DNA from: Amycolatopsis jiangsuensis
GTDB lineage: Bacteria > Actinomycetota > Actinomycetes > Mycobacteriales > Pseudonocardiaceae
DNA: 64,000 nt
NCBI RefSeq assembly: GCF_014204865.1
Contig: NZ_JACHMG010000001.1
Span: forward strand, 2,790,001 to 2,854,000
Direction of reading: 5' to 3'
In this document: positions 26,334 to 34,292 of the stretch, in pieces
How positions within the stretch are numbered: position 1 is the first letter of the stretch
Layout of the letters: every line of letters starts with the position of its first letter
The notes under the pieces: model-generated
Databases searched by the model: none
Seen by the model: only the letters and a program-made list of their open reading frames with translations
Told to the model about the DNA's origin: nothing
Position numbers and translations under genes: made by a program

Positions 26334-27425
26334 TCACCGCGGAACCGGACCGTCAGGAAAGATCAGCCGCACCGTCTCGGCCTCGCCCGGCGCCGGGACG
26401 GGGTGCAGGCCGGCGCGGCGGGCGGTGCGGATCAGGGCGTCGTCGCCGGGGAGGCGGGTCGCGATGAGTTCCGTGATGCGCCTCGCAGCGGCCAGGACCG
26501 CCAGTCTCGACAGCAGCGCGGCCCCGATTCCTTCGCGCTGCCACGAATCCTCCACCAGGAGCGAAATCTCCGCGGTCCCGTCCGGCTGAGGTATCAGCTG
26601 GCCGAGGCCGATGACGTCCCGGCCGCAGACCGCGAGCACGCTCACTCCGCGCGGCGGTAAAAGCAGCTTGTGCAACCATCTTCGCGGCACCGTGCGCACC
26701 CCGGTGTGGTAGCGGTTGAACAACGTCGTCCTCGAACAACGCTGGTGCAGCGCGGCCACCGCTTCGGTGTCCCGCGGGGTTCCGTGGCGCAGGACCACGG
26801 CAGCTCCGTCGGCGCGGTCGAGCACGACCGCACCCGCCACGTTGTTCCGCGCCGCCGCGAGCAGGTCGATCAGGGCGGTGACGCGGGTCAGTTCGAGCTC
26901 GACGAATGGTGCCCACTGGCGGCGGGCCACCAGTGCGTTTCCCGCCTCGATCGGGAACACTGCCCGGTGCCCACCTTCGGTACGGCCGGGATTGGCCTCC
27001 GCCGCCGGGACTCGGGTGACGAGGTCCGCCGTCAGCACCTGCCGTACCACGTCCATGAGTCGTTCCGGTGCGTCGACCGCTTGGTGTGCCGCGTAAAGTG
27101 CGGCGGTCGGCGGATCCCGCAACTCGTGTACACCGGCCTCGACGACTCCCGAGCAGACGCACCCCTCGTCCCGGATCGCCTCGGCGAGGACGTCTTTCGG
27201 CAGACCAATAGCCGGGCGCAGCACGATGTCGTCGAGTACCCCGCCGGGGACCGGGAACACGGTGAGCCCGAGGACGTTGCACCCCAGATCGGCCAGCCGG
27301 ATGGCGATGCGCGCGAGCGTGCCGGGCCGGTCGTCCATCCGCACCCGGAGCTGCCACGCGGACGCCGTCTCCCCTTCAGCCGGAAGAACGCGCGCGGACC
27401 GCACTCGGAATGTTTCCATGACCAT
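26334..27425 (-). CDS. ACT domain-GNAT acetyltransferase fusion
   Basis: A 363-aa protein combining an N-terminal ligand-binding ACT domain (about residues 22-100, VRMDDRPGTLARIAIRLADL) with a C-terminal GNAT acetyltransferase (about 215-355), whose acetyl-CoA loop reads DSWQREGIGAALLSRL. ACT domains usually bind amino acids, so this looks like an amino-acid-controlled acetyltransferase, perhaps acting on a protein lysine. The middle part is a variable linker. The start is uncertain: ATG at 27425 or 27419; both lack a convincing ribosome-binding site. A divergent methyltransferase gene begins 135 bases away. Confidence 0.82.
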   Translation of the reverse strand: MVMETFRVRSARVLPAEGETASAWQLRVRMDDRPGTLARIAIRLADLGCNVLGLTVFPVPGGVLDDIVLRPAIGLPKDVLAEAIRDEGCVCSGVVEAGVHELRDPPTAALYAAHQAVDAPERLMDVVRQVLTADLVTRVPAAEANPGRTEGGHRAVFPIEAGNALVARRQWAPFVELELTRVTALIDLLAAARNNVAGAVVLDRADGAAVVLRHGTPRDTEAVAALHQRCSRTTLFNRYHTGVRTVPRRWLHKLLLPPRGVSVLAVCGRDVIGLGQLIPQPDGTAEISLLVEDSWQREGIGAALLSRLAVLAAARRITELIATRLPGDDALIRTARRAGLHPVPAPGEAETVRLIFPDGPVPR

Positions 27426-27560
27426 ACCATTCCGTGCGCAGGTAACCGGCCAGGTCTTCTGGTGTTTCGTATTTGTCAGCAGTTTTGCGAGGCGTGTGAC
27501 GCGAGCGAAACATCCGGCAGGTCGCGTTTTCCGGTTGACGGGCATGCCACTGTGTTTTCC

Positions 27561-28559
27561 ATGGGCGAACGGGATTCTGCCGTGCTCCGGGACCTCGCCG
27601 GGCTGGCCACTCCGATGGCATTGCGGGTGGCAGTCACCCTGGGGCTGCCGGACCGGTTGCGTGACAACGCAATGAGTAGCGCACAGGTCGCGGAGGAGCT
27701 CGGTGTTTCGCCGGTCGCGCTCGAGTTGCTGCTGGGACATCTGGTCACGCTCGGCGTTCTCGCGCAGGGGACCGAGGGCTACCGGACGACCGGATACGGC
27801 AGTGCCCTGTGCGCCGACGCAGGCAACGGTCTGGCGAATCTGCTGGATCTCAACACGGCCGGCGGGCGCGCGGAGCTGGCTTTCGCCGAGCTGCTGCACA
27901 GCGTCACCACCGGCGAGGCCGGGTATGCCCGCCGGTACGGGCAGGATTTCTGGGCTGATCTCGCGGAGCAGCCGGCTCTGCGGGAGTCGTTCGATCGGCA
28001 GATGACGCACCGATTCCGGGACCAGGTTCCGCAGATCGTCGCGGGGTACGACTGGGGACGTTTCGCCACCGTCGTCGACGTCGGCGGGGGACGCGGCACG
28101 TTGCTCGCCGCGATTCTCGCCGCATGTCCCGGAGTGCGGGGGCACCTGGTCGATTTGGAGCCGACCGCGGCGGCCGCCGCCGGCACTTTCCGTGCCTGCG
28201 AGCTGGGCGACCGGGCACGCGTGACCGCGGCGAGTTTCTTCGACCCGCTCCCGGCCGGAGCGGACGCCTACCTGCTGTCGGACATCCTGCACGACTGGGA
28301 CGACGAGCACGCGCACCGGATCCTGGACCGCTGCGTCGAAGCCGCCCACCCCGCCGGCCGCATCCTGATCGTCGAACCAATCGGCGGACGACGTGGGGAA
28401 ACCGCAATGGACCTGGCAATGCTCACGATTTTCGGCAGCCGCGAACGACGGGTCGACGAATTCCGCAGCCTCGCCTCCGCCCACCACCTGGTCCTCGACA
28501 CCCTGACCGACCTGAGCGACCAACGCTGCCTGCTGGAATTCCGCCTCGGCACCAGCTGA
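27561..28559 (+). CDS. SAM-dependent O-methyltransferase
   Basis: A 332-aa small-molecule O-methyltransferase of the plant/caffeic-acid type common in natural-product pathways. An N-terminal winged-helix dimerisation domain (residues 15-90) is followed by the Rossmann fold with SAM loop DVGGGRG (173-179) and the catalytic histidine H244 in DILHDWDDEH. The substrate is unknown and no biosynthetic cluster surrounds it. ATG at 27561 has no clear ribosome-binding site; CACTGT lies 7 bases upstream and might serve as a weak leaderless -10. Confidence 0.88.
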   Translation: MGERDSAVLRDLAGLATPMALRVAVTLGLPDRLRDNAMSSAQVAEELGVSPVALELLLGHLVTLGVLAQGTEGYRTTGYGSALCADAGNGLANLLDLNTAGGRAELAFAELLHSVTTGEAGYARRYGQDFWADLAEQPALRESFDRQMTHRFRDQVPQIVAGYDWGRFATVVDVGGGRGTLLAAILAACPGVRGHLVDLEPTAAAAAGTFRACELGDRARVTAASFFDPLPAGADAYLLSDILHDWDDEHAHRILDRCVEAAHPAGRILIVEPIGGRRGETAMDLAMLTIFGSRERRVDEFRSLASAHHLVLDTLTDLSDQRCLLEFRLGTS

Positions 28560-29507
28560 CCGCACGGGACGCGGGTGCACGGGCAGGGGTGCGGGTGCGG
28601 GTGCGTTCGGCTGCACAGGTTGGACGGGTGCACGGGCTGGACGGGTGTGGAACCAGGCCACCGACTGACGAAACCGGCATCACAACCGGCCGAACCGACA
28701 CAGCCGACCCGGGCGGCGGATCGCCAAGGTGAGCCGGGGCTGTGGGCGCCGAATCGCCAACAACCTGGAGTGGCGGGCCTGTCAACGGCGAGACAAACCC
28801 GAGCGGCGAGCCTGCAAAGCGACGAGACAAACCGCCAGCGACAGACACACCAACGAATCACCGAAACAGACCCGGGCCACAAGCAAAACCACCGACCAGC
28901 GCGACAAATCCGAGCTGCAAGCCGCCGAACCAGCGCGACAAACCCGAGCAACAAGCCGCCGAGCTGGCGAAGCAGACCCGAGCAGCAAGTCCACGAACCA
29001 CCGACGCAGACCCGGGCAGCTGGCCCGCGAACCGGCGGAGGACACCCGAGTGGCGGGCCGTCAGATCGGCAGCACGTCTGGACGGACTCGGTCCGCGGAC
29101 CGACACATCATCCAGGCCGGACCGGGTGGCGTGCCGGCGAGCCGGCGAGGCAAAACCGAGCAGCAGGTCACCGAACCACCGAGACAAACCCCACCAACAG
29201 GCCGCCGAACCACCACGACAGACACCACCAACAGGCCGCCGAACCACCGAGACGAGCCTCGGCAGCCACATCGCCAACACGAACCCCAACAGCCAAGTCA
29301 TCACGGAGCCTCGGCAGCCACATCGCCAACACGAACCCCAACAGCCAAGTCATCACGGAGCCTCGGCAGCCACATCGCCAACACGAACCCCGGCAGCCAA
29401 GCGGCGAGACGGCGAAGCAACAAACCACCGAGCCACCGAGCCACCGACTCAGCGGAGCGGGCCTGGGCCAGCGGGCTGGAACCGGGGAAGCTTCCCCGCT
29501 TTCCGGT
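28560..29507. repeat. Repeat-rich gap with a 52-bp tandem repeat
   Basis: 948 bases between two convergent genes, with a strong A/C bias on the plus strand and recurring CGAACCACCGAGACAAACCC-like modules. From 29256 there are three head-to-tail copies of a 52-bp unit (29256, 29308, 29360). The first two are identical as far as I can read, and the third diverges after about 32 bases. Because 52 is not a multiple of three and the phrasing shifts frame, it is not a coding repeat. I see no RNA gene here. Confidence 0.8.
29256..29405. repeat. Tandem repeat, 52-bp unit, about 2.7 copies
   Basis: Each unit begins GCCTCGGCAGCCACATCGCC. Copies start at 29256, 29308 and 29360 with no spacers, so it is a minisatellite rather than a CRISPR array. 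Confidence 0.9.
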
Positions 29508-30275
29508 TCAGCGGGTGGCCAGGCGGAGCAGCGCCCAGATCTGTGCGGACAGTTCGTGATCTCCTTCGGTGTGGGTCGCGGTGACCGGGGTTCTGCCCCA
29601 CAGCCACAGGTACATCGTGGCCGGGGAGCCGGTGACCACGGCTTCCGCGGTGTCGGCCTCGGGCGCCGCGCAGCGCCAGGCCTCCGTTTCGCCGGGGCCG
29701 GCTCTGGCTGTCCAGCTGTGGTCGCCGGCGTGGAAACCCACTGTGCCGTAACGGGTTCCGGAGAGGCCCATCGTGGTGAGGCGGTGTCCGAAGTAGAGGG
29801 TGAGGGCCTCGTCGACGCCGTCGGTGGACAGGTCGGCGGGGATCTGCGGACCATCGGCGCCTGCGGCGTGTTCGGCGTCCACCCGGTGCACCAGGGTCTC
29901 GTGCAGGGCCCGGCGGCGCCAGAAGCCGTGGGTCGGGTCGGCGGGCCACCAGGTGGCGGCACGGGTGGCGGGATCGTGCGCGGCCAGTTCGGCGGCCAGC
30001 TCCTCGTGGCTCGACTCGTAGAACCCGGCCACGGACTGGCCCGGACGCGGTGCCCGCTGCCACTGCTCGGGACGGCGGCCCCGGCGCAGCCAGCTCAGCA
30101 CGTACCGGTGCGTGCCGGCCACGTGCCGGAGCAGATCGTCCAGCGTCCAGCCGGGGGTGGTCGGCACCGGCGCGTCGGGGGACGCCGCGTGGGCCACTTC
30201 CCCCAGCAGCCGGGCCTCGATCCGGAACGCCTCGAGCAACCGGCCGTGATCGACCGTGCCGAGCTCACGCGACAT
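29508..30275 (-). CDS. Maleylpyruvate isomerase-type mycothiol-dependent enzyme (TIGR03083-like)
   Basis: A 255-aa protein of the DinB-like four-helix family. The N-terminal domain (about 10-150) contains the likely metal ligands in HVAGTHRYVL and HETLVHRVDAEH, and the C-terminal domain (from about 170) resembles the SCP-like part of these enzymes. Relatives use mycothiol as a cofactor in isomerisation or thiol-transfer. The ATG at 30275 lies inside the end of the HEPN gene (11-base overlap), so the two are co-translated. The exact reaction is unknown. Confidence 0.8.
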   Translation of the reverse strand: MSRELGTVDHGRLLEAFRIEARLLGEVAHAASPDAPVPTTPGWTLDDLLRHVAGTHRYVLSWLRRGRRPEQWQRAPRPGQSVAGFYESSHEELAAELAAHDPATRAATWWPADPTHGFWRRRALHETLVHRVDAEHAAGADGPQIPADLSTDGVDEALTLYFGHRLTTMGLSGTRYGTVGFHAGDHSWTARAGPGETEAWRCAAPEADTAEAVVTGSPATMYLWLWGRTPVTATHTEGDHELSAQIWALLRLATR

Positions 30276-30741
30276 GGGCTTCGCCGGACATCGGCAGCCC
30301 GTGCACGACCCGGCGGACGAGCTCGAGGAACTGGCCGGTGGCCCGCAGCAGGCCGGCGGCCGATTCGGCGGTGACGCGGCCGGTGATACCGGCCTCGGCG
30401 GCGGCCCGGGTCTCGGAGTTGGCGGCGAAGAAAGCCGACCACTCCCGCAGCTCGGGCGCCACCGCGTCGAGCAGCACCCAGCCACTGGCCGGACGGCCCC
30501 GGCCGCGGCGTGGGCGGCCGCGCACTGCCAGCACCGCCGCGGCCCCGCGCAACGCCGCCAGGTAGGCGCCGATGAACCGCTCGGCCGGATCACGCTCGTT
30601 CGCCGCGTGGTCCAGACCGCGTTTGGCCTGGGTGAGCAGGGCGGCGGCCGCCGGGGGTGCCGGCGGGCGCAGCGACAGCGGGAGCTGCGACTGCCCGCGG
30701 TCGGGGGAACGATCCGCGGGGGACACGACCGAAACGGACAT
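30265..30741 (-). CDS. SAV_6107-family HEPN-domain protein
   Basis: A 158-aa helical protein resembling the actinobacterial SAV_6107 HEPN family (AKRGLDHAANERDPAERFIG, then AALRGAAAVLA). A canonical R-x4-6-H nuclease motif is not evident; the closest is RRVVHG near the end. It may therefore be a binding rather than RNase protein. ATG at 30741 follows AGGAGG. It overlaps the mycothiol-type enzyme gene by 11 bases. The basic stretch RGRPRRGRGRP in the middle is likely a flexible loop. Confidence 0.8.
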   Translation of the reverse strand: MSVSVVSPADRSPDRGQSQLPLSLRPPAPPAAAALLTQAKRGLDHAANERDPAERFIGAYLAALRGAAAVLAVRGRPRRGRGRPASGWVLLDAVAPELREWSAFFAANSETRAAAEAGITGRVTAESAAGLLRATGQFLELVRRVVHGLPMSGEAHVA

Positions 30742-30948
30742 GACGACCCTCCTCCTGCTCAGGCGGGGACCGGTCCGGCCTCGAGGCGCTTCCCCCACCC
30801 CGGGGCCGGTCCGGTGTATCCCACCGATTGTCGAACGTTTGTTCGAACGGTTCCAGAGTAGCCGTGGGAGCGGGTCTGCTCAACCCTGGCCGGGAAATCC
30901 GGGGGCGTGGCGCGGGACACGACCATCCTGACGTGGTCTCATAACCGC

Positions 30949-31473
30949 ATGAGCTCCCACGACCATCCCGCTGTCGCCAAGGTCACCGCCGCGCTGGCCG
31001 AGGCGGGGCAGCACGCCTCCGCCGACCGCGTACGGATGCTGCCCGCCGAGGTCCGCACCGCCGCGCAGGCCGCGGAGGCGCTCGGGGTTCCGGTCGGCGC
31101 CATCGCCAACAGCCTGGTGTTCCGCGCCCGCGCCGCGGACGGCACGGAGGCCGCGCTGCTCGCCCTCACCTCGGGCGCGCACCGGGCACGGGAGTCCCGG
31201 CTGGCCGCGCTCGCCGGCTTCGCCGAAGTGGGCAAGGCCGACGCCGCCTTCGTCCGGCAGCACACCGGGCAGGTGATCGGTGGCGTCGCCCCGGTCGGGC
31301 ACCCCACCCGGCTGGTCACCCTCGTGGACACCGCGCTGCGCGAGCACCCCGAGGTGTGGGCCGCGGCAGGGCATCCGAAGTCGATCTTCCCGACGACGTT
31401 CGACCGGCTCGTCGAGCTCACCGGGGGCAGCGCGGGCGCGCTCGCCGGAGAAGGGGAGGATGGACGACCGTGA
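30949..31473 (+). CDS. YbaK/EbsC-type aminoacyl-tRNA deacylase
   Basis: A 174-aa protein of the YbaK/ProX family, which hydrolyses mischarged tRNAs such as Cys-tRNA(Pro) in trans. Family features are ANSLVFRA, the lysine in VGKADAAFVRQHTGQVIGGV and the glycine-rich VAPVGHP. The start at 30949 (MSSHDHPAV) fits the family N-terminus; no ribosome-binding site is evident. It overlaps the following GNAT gene by four bases. Confidence 0.9.
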   Translation: MSSHDHPAVAKVTAALAEAGQHASADRVRMLPAEVRTAAQAAEALGVPVGAIANSLVFRARAADGTEAALLALTSGAHRARESRLAALAGFAEVGKADAAFVRQHTGQVIGGVAPVGHPTRLVTLVDTALREHPEVWAAAGHPKSIFPTTFDRLVELTGGSAGALAGEGEDGRP

Positions 31474-32042
31474 CCGCCATGTCCTCCGGATGCTCCCGGT
31501 ACGTGCAGCTGTCCCCGGACGAGTTCCGCGCGCGGCTGCCGGAAGCACTCGCCATCTACGTGAACGCCATGCACTATCCCGAGGGCACGGCCGAGCAGCG
31601 CGCGCCGATGTGGCTCACGCACGCACTGCGCGAAGGCTGGCGCTGCATGGCCGCCCTCGACGCCGACGGAGTCCTGCTCGGCCTCGCCTACGGCTACCAC
31701 GGCCGGGCGGGGCAGTGGTGGCACGAGCAGGTCCGCCAGGGCCTCACCCGCCGGTTCGGCCACGAGACAGCCGAACGGTGGCTCTCGGACTACTTCGAGC
31801 TCACCGAGATCCACGTGGACCCGCAGAAGCAGGGCAAGCAGATCGGCGAGGACCTGCTGCGCCGGCTGCTCGAGGGCATCGACAAGGAGAACGTGCTGCT
31901 CTCCACTCCCGAGGGCACCAACCGGGCGTGGAACCTGTACCGCCGCACCGGGTTCGTCGACGTGCTGCGCGACTATCACTTCACCGGCGACCCGCGCCCG
32001 TTCGCCATCCTCGGCCGGCCGTTACCACTGGACCCGCGTTAG
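31470..32042 (+). CDS. GNAT-family N-acetyltransferase
   Basis: A 190-aa single-domain acetyltransferase. The acetyl-CoA-binding segment is LTEIHVDPQKQGKQIGEDLL, followed by the beta5-alpha4 region STPEGTNRAWNLYRRTGF. The GTG start at 31470 overlaps the YbaK stop (GTGA) and has GGGGAGG about 9 bases upstream. The substrate is unknown; coupling to a tRNA-editing enzyme is suggestive but does not define it. Confidence 0.87.
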   Translation: MTAMSSGCSRYVQLSPDEFRARLPEALAIYVNAMHYPEGTAEQRAPMWLTHALREGWRCMAALDADGVLLGLAYGYHGRAGQWWHEQVRQGLTRRFGHETAERWLSDYFELTEIHVDPQKQGKQIGEDLLRRLLEGIDKENVLLSTPEGTNRAWNLYRRTGFVDVLRDYHFTGDPRPFAILGRPLPLDPR

Positions 32043-32043
32043 C

Positions 32044-32931
32044 TCACCGCGGTTCGGGCCGCCAGTAGCCCACTGCCAGCGCGGCGACCAGCAGCACCGC
32101 GCCTGCCCACGCGTGCGCGCTCAGCCGTTCGTGCAAAAACGCGACCGACAGGATCGTCGCGGTGAGTGGTTCCAGCAGTGCCGACAGCGCGCCGAGTACC
32201 GGATGCGCGCCGGCAAGGCCGCGGAAGTACGCGGCGTACGCGGCAGCAGTCGGCACGACACCGAAGTACGCGGCCACGAGTAATACACCTGCCTGCGCGG
32301 GCAGCGCCATGCCCACGTACGCGGCGACAGGGGTGAGCAGTACTCCGCCGACGAGACAGCCGTACGCCGTGGTGGCCATCGAGTCCAACCCGGGCACCGG
32401 CTTCGCGGTGATGAGGGTGAATACGGAGAAGCCTGCTCCGGCGAGAACCGCGAAGGCGATACCGGCCAGCTGCGGGGCTTCCGGTGACCAGCGAAGCAGC
32501 ACTAACCCACCGAGGGAACCGGTGAGCGACACCAGCGTGTAAAGCCGAGGGGCGCGACGGCTGCGTACCGCCGAGACGACGGCGAGGACGACTGGTGAGC
32601 TGCCGATGGTCGTCATGGTCGCGATGCTGACGGAACTGAGCGAGACAGCGACGAAGTAGCTGGTCTGGAAGAAGGCGAACAAGCCGCCGACGGCGAGCAA
32701 GCGGCGTAGCGCTGCCCGGCTCGGGACACGCAGGCGACCGGTGGCGGCGACGTAGGCGAGGCCGGCGACGCCGCCCAGCAGCAGCCGGTACGTGGCGACG
32801 GCGAGCGGGTGCAGCCCGGCGAGCTGGCCGAGCAGCGAACCGGAGAGACCACCGGTCCCCCACAGCACCCCGGCGAGGACGAGCGCGGCCGACGAACGGG
32901 CGCGCGAGGGCAGGACGACAGAACTGGACAT
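32044..32931 (-). CDS. EamA/DMT-family transporter
   Basis: A 295-aa integral membrane protein with ten predicted helices in two EamA repeats, for example LVLAGVLWGTGGLSGSLLG at the start and AAYAAYFRGLAG in the second half. The family exports metabolites or drugs; direction and substrate are unknown. It converges with the GNAT gene with one base between stops. The ATG at 32931 has AGGAG only at 11-12 bases, so the start is moderately sure. Confidence 0.9.
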   Translation of the reverse strand: MSSSVVLPSRARSSAALVLAGVLWGTGGLSGSLLGQLAGLHPLAVATYRLLLGGVAGLAYVAATGRLRVPSRAALRRLLAVGGLFAFFQTSYFVAVSLSSVSIATMTTIGSSPVVLAVVSAVRSRRAPRLYTLVSLTGSLGGLVLLRWSPEAPQLAGIAFAVLAGAGFSVFTLITAKPVPGLDSMATTAYGCLVGGVLLTPVAAYVGMALPAQAGVLLVAAYFGVVPTAAAYAAYFRGLAGAHPVLGALSALLEPLTATILSVAFLHERLSAHAWAGAVLLVAALAVGYWRPEPR

Positions 32932-33273
32932 CGGGAGAAACGCTCCTGCGTCGAAGGAATCCGGACTTCATCGACGCGGGGCGGCCTTCCCCTGGCGACG
33001 CCGCTTCGCGGCATCACCGACCGGCCGCGGGCCTCCGGCTCACGCGGCGAGGACCACCCCGCTCAGGCGCGTGGCGGCGGGGTGACGAACAGGATCCGAT
33101 GCACGGGCGGGAGTTTAACCACGGGCGGAGTGCGGGCCAACGAGTTTATCCGGCGGGCGCGACGGCCTGGCGGGTTCGTTCAAGACGGGAAGGGCAGGCG
33201 CGACGGTCAGGTAGACCGTTTGAGAAGAGACGGGCGGGCGCGGCGGAGCGCCGGAAAGCCGGGAAGCCGCGGG
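32932..33273. other. Gap between the EamA and TetR genes
   Basis: 342 bases without a gene. The segment 33080-33260 is purine-rich on the plus strand and has loose repeats of GGGCGG/GACGG modules, for example near 33108, 33121, 33152 and 33229, like the other degenerate gaps in the window. No hairpin terminator is obvious. Confidence 0.4.
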
Positions 33274-33834
33274 TTAGGCGGGGACGTCGCCGGTCAGGTA
33301 GTGGGCCAGGACGGGGCGCAGCCACCTGATCAGCGTGACATCGTCCATTGTGGACAAAGGTGGGCTGCCCAGTACGTAGCGGGCCACGGCGATGCCCAGC
33401 AGGTGCGCGCCGACGAGGGCGGCTCGTTCGGCCGGGCGGTCGCGGGCGACGGTGGCCAGTGCCGGGGTCACCTGGTCGCTCAGGACCTGCAGCAGCGCTT
33501 CGCTCGCGGCAGGGTTCGAGGTGGCCGCGCGCAGCAGGGACAGGAACGGGCCGTCCGGGCCCCAGAGTTCGATGAACACCGGCAGCAGCACGTCGGCGAC
33601 GCGTGCGGGATCCGTTCCGGACAGGTCCGGCAGGCGCACGTCCAGGCGGGAGGCCGCGGCGAACAGGCCGTCCTTGCTGCCGAAGTAGCGCATCACCAGC
33701 GCCGGGTCGACGCCGGCCCGTGCGGCGACCGAGCGGATCGTCGTGCGCTCGAAACCGTGCTCCCCGAACCGCACCCGGGCCGCCGCCAGGATCGAGGCCC
33801 GGCTGGCCTCGGCGTCACGGGCTCTCGGGCTCAT
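33274..33834 (-). CDS. TetR-family transcriptional regulator
   Basis: A 186-aa repressor-like protein. The N-terminal helix-turn-helix is clear (ILAAARVRFGEHGFERTTIR, then VAARAGVDPALVMRYFGSKD), followed by an all-helical ligand domain. The start at 33834 is supported by TAGGCT 7 bases upstream and the absence of a ribosome-binding site (leaderless). Divergent from the two-gene monooxygenase operon with only 50 bases between, in which a good palindromic operator lies; it probably represses both directions until a small aromatic ligand binds. Confidence 0.92.
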   Translation of the reverse strand: MSPRARDAEASRASILAAARVRFGEHGFERTTIRSVAARAGVDPALVMRYFGSKDGLFAAASRLDVRLPDLSGTDPARVADVLLPVFIELWGPDGPFLSLLRAATSNPAASEALLQVLSDQVTPALATVARDRPAERAALVGAHLLGIAVARYVLGSPPLSTMDDVTLIRWLRPVLAHYLTGDVPA

Positions 33835-33841
33835 ACCGCAC

Positions 33842-33847
33842 AGCCTA
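33842..33847 (-). promoter_or_regulatory. Leaderless-type -10 element (TAGGCT) of the tetR gene
   Basis: TAGGCT on the minus strand with 7 bases to ATG. Confidence 0.55.
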
Positions 33848-33848
33848 A

Positions 33849-33862
33849 TCAACAACCGTTGA
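33849..33862. promoter_or_regulatory. Probable TetR operator
   Basis: TCAAC-AACC-GTTGA is a perfect inverted repeat in the 50-base divergent gap, immediately upstream of the tetR -10 element. Position and symmetry are those of an autoregulatory TetR operator. Confidence 0.65.
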
Positions 33863-33884
33863 CTTCGCTCGGAGAGGAAGCGCC

Positions 33885-34292
33885 ATGCCTGTGCGCGCCG
33901 TCCAGATCGGTCTCGATCCGGACGTCATCGACTACCGTTCGCCGGACTTCGCCCGCTTTCCCGGCCTCACCCGGGAGAAGCTGCGGGAAGCCAACGACCG
34001 CAACGTCGCGGAGCTGCGAGCGGCGGGATACCGGATCGACAACTGCCTGATCGGTTTCGGCGAAGCAGGGGCGGCGGCCGCCAGGGAACAGCTTGAAGCC
34101 GGTCACTACGACGCGGTGCTGATCGGCGCCGGCGTGCGGCTCGTCGCAGGCAATTCCCTGCTGTTCGAATCGATCGTCAACGACGCGCACCGTACGCAGC
34201 CGGGCTGCCGGTTCGTCTTCAACCGCGCGGCCGAGGCGACGCCGGAGGACATCCGGCGCTGGTACCCCACTCCCGAAGCCACCGCCCGGTGA
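33885..34292 (+). CDS. Conserved hypothetical protein of the monooxygenase operon
   Basis: A 135-aa soluble protein with an alternating alpha/beta pattern (VAELRAAGYRIDNCLIGFGE and YDAVLIGAGVRL), resembling small Rossmann-like proteins. I do not recognise a named family with certainty. ATG at 33885 follows GGAGAGGAAG. Its last bases overlap the monooxygenase start (GTGA), so it is co-translated with that enzyme and likely controlled by the divergent TetR. Confidence 0.85.
   Translation: MPVRAVQIGLDPDVIDYRSPDFARFPGLTREKLREANDRNVAELRAAGYRIDNCLIGFGEAGAAAAREQLEAGHYDAVLIGAGVRLVAGNSLLFESIVNDAHRTQPGCRFVFNRAAEATPEDIRRWYPTPEATAR

Noticed and set aside
27561..28559. Natural-product gene cluster around the O-methyltransferase
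   Set aside because: Neighbours are deformylase, ACT-GNAT and housekeeping-type genes; no synthase or other tailoring enzyme is adjacent.
29256..29405. CRISPR array
   Set aside because: The 52-bp units are directly adjacent without spacers, only three copies exist and no cas genes are nearby.
28575..29510. Long plus-strand open frames through the 28.6-29.5 kb repeats
   Set aside because: All three plus-strand frames stay open for long stretches because of A/C bias, and the 52-bp unit changes frame at each copy.
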